Shown here in pieces: positions 61,779-64,000 of a DNA stretch of 64,000 nucleotides. The first letter of the stretch is position 1; each line of letters starts with the position of its first letter. Location: the NCBI RefSeq assembly GCF_004022705.2, contig NZ_RZOY02000001.1, positions 130,956 through 194,955 on the forward strand. The letters are read 5' to 3'. The DNA comes from Mesorhizobium sp. M2D.F.Ca.ET.226.01.1.1 (GTDB taxonomy: Bacteria; Pseudomonadota; Alphaproteobacteria; Rhizobiales; Rhizobiaceae). The position numbers and the translations under genes are program-made. Below the pieces are notes generated by a model. It was given only the letters and a program-made list of their open reading frames with translations, was not told the origin of the DNA and did no database searches.

Positions 61779-61933
61779 GAAGCTTAAGAGCCACGGCCGC
61801 CGAGGTTTTGCAAATCGGCGAGGAGGCTTGTAGGAGCCCCGGCGGCTCACCAGCCGTCCGGGGCTTTGGCATGTACGCTGTATCAGGCATGTCCAATATG
61901 AGCCTGCGCTAATATCGTGAACGAATAGTGAAT
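61779..61933. repeat. Direct repeat, copy 2 (about 155 bp)
   Basis: Begins near GGAAGCTTAAGAGCCACGGC, has the stem AGCCCCGG...CCGGGGCTTT resembling a terminator, and ends ATATCGTGAACGAATAGTGA. It matches copy 1 at 57339-57493 in the same direction. About 4.3 kb lie between them. The 200 bases after it, up to the TOPRIM gene, show no convincing ORF. Confidence 0.8.
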
Positions 61934-62132
61934 TCGGACCTCACACCTTGCCGCTTGCGCGCTGCGGCCGGCAAGGGGAGCTACGCCGCGGCTCGAGTCC
62001 GACGATGCTGTATGATTCATCAGTTGCCAGCCGCGCCCTTGCCCGCCTTGCTCTTCGCGGCCTACGGTTGCTGCCCTCGAAGTCTAGGGCGGAAACGAAG
62101 GAGAAGGAGCGCCACAGCGCGCGCTGGAAAAG

Positions 62133-63086
62133 ATGGAAAAGGCAGATCTGGAAGAGCTGAAAAAGAAGGTGCCCTGCGCCGTCGTCCTGGAGCGTAAGGG
62201 CTTCACCTTGGACGTGAAGGAGAGCACGCGCAAGGCGATGAAATATCGCCGGGAGGCAGCGATCATCATCGTCATTCATGACGGCAAGGGCTGGTTCGAC
62301 CCGCGCTCCGACGGCAAGGGTGATGTCTTCCGCCTCGTCGAGCATGTCGAAGGCGTGCCATTCGTCGAGGCCATGAATGAAGTCGCCGGTCTCGTCGAAT
62401 TCGTGCCGGCCGAGAAGGTCTGGGATCGGGGGTCCCGCGACCGGGAACCCGATCTTTCGGTCCCGGAACGCTGGCGGGCGAGGCGCAAGCCGTGGCGCGG
62501 CTCGGCGACCTGGCGCTATCTCAATGACGCCCGCCATCTTCACGAAACCGTTCTCCGCGCTACGATCGCTGCCGGTATGCTGCGGGAGGGCCCGCATGGC
62601 AGCATGTGGGCAGCGCATGTCGATTCAGCTGGCGTCATTACCGGATGGGAGGAGCGGGGCCCGGACTGGCGCGGCTTCGCCACCGGCGGCGCCAAGGTGC
62701 TGTTTAGGCTCGGCCGTCCCGAAGCGCCTCGCCTCTGCGTGACCGAGGCGGCGATAGACGCCATGAGCCTCGCCGCACTCGAAGGCCTTAGTTTGGACAC
62801 GCTCTATCTCAGCACCGGAGGCGGCTGGTCGCCGGCGACGGACGCGGCGATCCGGGCGCTCGCTGTCAGGCCTGGAGGCCAGCTTGTCGCCGCCACTGAC
62901 AACAACAAGCAGGGCGACGTCTACGCTGGCAGGCTTCTTACCCTTGCCGAGGAGGCCGGATGCCCCGGTGAGCGATTGCGTCCTGTTGCCGACGATTGGA
63001 ACACCGATCTGAAAGCAATGGAGGAAGCGAGGGGAAAGGAGGAGAGAGGCCGACTGCCGCATGCCCGCCGGCCGCGTCAAGGGTGA
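62133..63086 (+). CDS. DUF3991 and TOPRIM domain protein
   Basis: A 317-residue protein. The N-terminal DUF3991-type region has LKKKVPCAVVLERKGFTLD, RREAAIIIVIHDGKGWFDPR and GDVFRLVEHVEGVPFVEAMN. The C-terminal TOPRIM has LCVTEAAIDAMSLAAL and LVAATDNNKQGDVYAGRL, with DNN where DxD is usual. Such proteins are common on rhizobial plasmids and are primase-like or nuclease-like in fold; activity unproven. Confidence 0.85.
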   Translation: MEKADLEELKKKVPCAVVLERKGFTLDVKESTRKAMKYRREAAIIIVIHDGKGWFDPRSDGKGDVFRLVEHVEGVPFVEAMNEVAGLVEFVPAEKVWDRGSRDREPDLSVPERWRARRKPWRGSATWRYLNDARHLHETVLRATIAAGMLREGPHGSMWAAHVDSAGVITGWEERGPDWRGFATGGAKVLFRLGRPEAPRLCVTEAAIDAMSLAALEGLSLDTLYLSTGGGWSPATDAAIRALAVRPGGQLVAATDNNKQGDVYAGRLLTLAEEAGCPGERLRPVADDWNTDLKAMEEARGKEERGRLPHARRPRQG

Positions 63087-63225
63087 CGCTCCGCCCGGCT
63101 GCGCCGGCCCTTGACCCGCCCTGTCGGAGAGGCGGCTGCAGGGAGGGGTCCGGAAGGGCTGAAGATGATGGTGATCCGCGAGGGATGAACCGCGCTCCGG
63201 CCCGCAACTGGCCAAGGAGCCTCCC

Positions 63226-63828
63226 ATGACCCTTCAGTCCTCCATCCGCAAGATCTACCAGGGCGTCGCCGATCGTCGGCAGATGTATCGCCTGTTCGAT
63301 CGCCATGCCCAGCGGACCAATTGCTGGGAGAATGACGACAGCGCGCTGTTTGCTGGCGAGTGGTTCGAGATCGCTCGCGCCGAGCACGATTACATGCTCG
63401 ATATCCTGCCGCCGCTCTGGATGCGCGGGGACATGTTCGCGCTGCGTGAGTTCCTCACCGAGAGCGTCACCAGCGTGTTCTACACGATGCGCATCGACGG
63501 CAGCGCGCGCTATTTCCATGCCTATTGCGACCTATCTCAGGCCTGCTCCCCGGTCGAGACACGCCACGTCATCGTCGAGCGCGAGTCCTGGCCGGTAAAG
63601 GCGATGACGCATGAGGAGCGCCTCGAGCACATCTGGAGCGCCACGCACGACGAGTATCGGGGCTATGCCGGCGAGCGCTTTGTGCCCGAGCACCGCGGCA
63701 AACGCACCCTTCTCGTCTATGGCCCGGGGCGGACCGAGCTCAAGCTGCTTGAGGATCTCAGCGACGACGAGATTGCAGCCAAGCTGCCGGTGCATCTCAG
63801 GCACCTTCCCGCGAAGACCGCGGCGTGA
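63226..63828 (+). CDS. DUF1419 family protein
   Basis: A 200-residue protein with AGGAG a few bases before the ATG. The family pattern includes RQMYRLFDRHAQRTNCWEND, GEWFEIARAEHDYMLDILPP and MRGDMFALREFLTESVTSVF. Widespread on rhizobial plasmids; function unknown. It follows the TOPRIM gene after 139 bases and precedes another plasmid-type gene. Confidence 0.85.
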   Translation: MTLQSSIRKIYQGVADRRQMYRLFDRHAQRTNCWENDDSALFAGEWFEIARAEHDYMLDILPPLWMRGDMFALREFLTESVTSVFYTMRIDGSARYFHAYCDLSQACSPVETRHVIVERESWPVKAMTHEERLEHIWSATHDEYRGYAGERFVPEHRGKRTLLVYGPGRTELKLLEDLSDDEIAAKLPVHLRHLPAKTAA

Positions 63829-63839
63829 GGGGACCGGCG

Positions 63840-64000
63840 ATGTTCACGTTTCCCATTGTCGCCGTCCGGAAAGTCATCGAGCGCGGCATTGCCGATGCCG
63901 CCGTCAATGGCGGCTTCCGAAATCCCTACTACGGCACGCGCCCCGGCGAGGGCGAGAAGCCGGGCCTGTGGCTGGTCGGCGACCAGGGCGTCTACATCAT
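63840..64000 (+). CDS. Plasmid-type hypothetical protein (partial, runs off the right edge)
   Basis: The ATG at 63840 with GAGGGGACC upstream starts a frame open to the end (53 codons): FPIVAVRKVIERGIADAAVN, then RPGEGEKPGLWLVGDQGVYI. It resembles conserved small proteins next to DUF1419 genes. Too short to classify. Confidence 0.65.
   Translation, partial: MFTFPIVAVRKVIERGIADAAVNGGFRNPYYGTRPGEGEKPGLWLVGDQGVYI

Noticed and set aside
61928..62197. 89-codon ORF before the TOPRIM gene
   Set aside because: Arg/Gly-rich reading of the upstream region and of the TOPRIM gene in another frame; no SD or family.

Overview
The window looks like a repABC-type replicon (plasmid or large secondary replicon) of an alphaproteobacterium of the order Hyphomicrobiales, most probably Mesorhizobium or a close relative. 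The basis is a full repA-repB-ctRNA-repC module, a divergent quorum-sensing traI plus complete trbBCDEJKLFGHI mating-pair operon, a DUF1403-scpB pair, several small DUF6894-type proteins, and GC-rich rhizobial codon use. This placement is inferred from protein families; no database search was run.

Layout. 1-2,933: an incomplete winged-helix/TolB-like/TPR regulator divergent from a cupin gene, followed by decayed integrase and amidohydrolase fragments. 2,940-15,028: a catabolic island. A minus-strand operon (GntR/FCD regulator, class III aminotransferase, TPP enzyme, SDR, amidohydrolase) diverges from a plus-strand operon (Tat-type solute-binding protein, PotA-like ATPase, two permeases, M81/MlrC-type peptidase). 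15,047-16,819: an MNT-HEPN-type protein and a double cold-shock-domain protein. 16,952-27,193: the trb operon and traI, with a 16-bp perfect palindrome (candidate tra box) upstream. 27,580-31,335: repABC with the antisense RNA between repB and repC. 31,463-33,926: stability and recombination genes (orphan antitoxin with a deleted toxin, tyrosine recombinase, TacAT pair). 34,173-35,803: DUF1403 and ScpB.

35,810-42,538 is the most interesting part. A four-gene, translationally coupled hxsD-hxsB-hxsC-hxsA operon (His-Xaa-Ser system: two radical SAM enzymes, a small partner and a secreted His-x-Ser repeat protein) lies beside a divergent 962-residue exported protein. That protein has a peptidoglycan-binding-like domain and nine 14-residue tandem repeats in exact register. 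Between them is a 31-codon signal-peptide-like ORF with a strong Shine-Dalgarno site. Hxs families are already named, but the product and target of the system are not known to me, and the neighbouring repeat protein and microprotein may extend it.

42,600-62,000 is an accessory region in decay. Small conserved rhizobial proteins alternate with gene wrecks: OLD-type ATPase, metal P-type ATPase, porin, glycogen-debranching enzyme, HipA, LysR, SDR and DUF6894. A direct repeat of about 155 bp occurs at 57.34 and 61.78 kb and brackets a segment holding a TPR protein, a small membrane protein and an AT-rich membrane ORF. 62,133-64,000 returns to plasmid-type genes (DUF3991/TOPRIM, DUF1419 and a gene running off the end).
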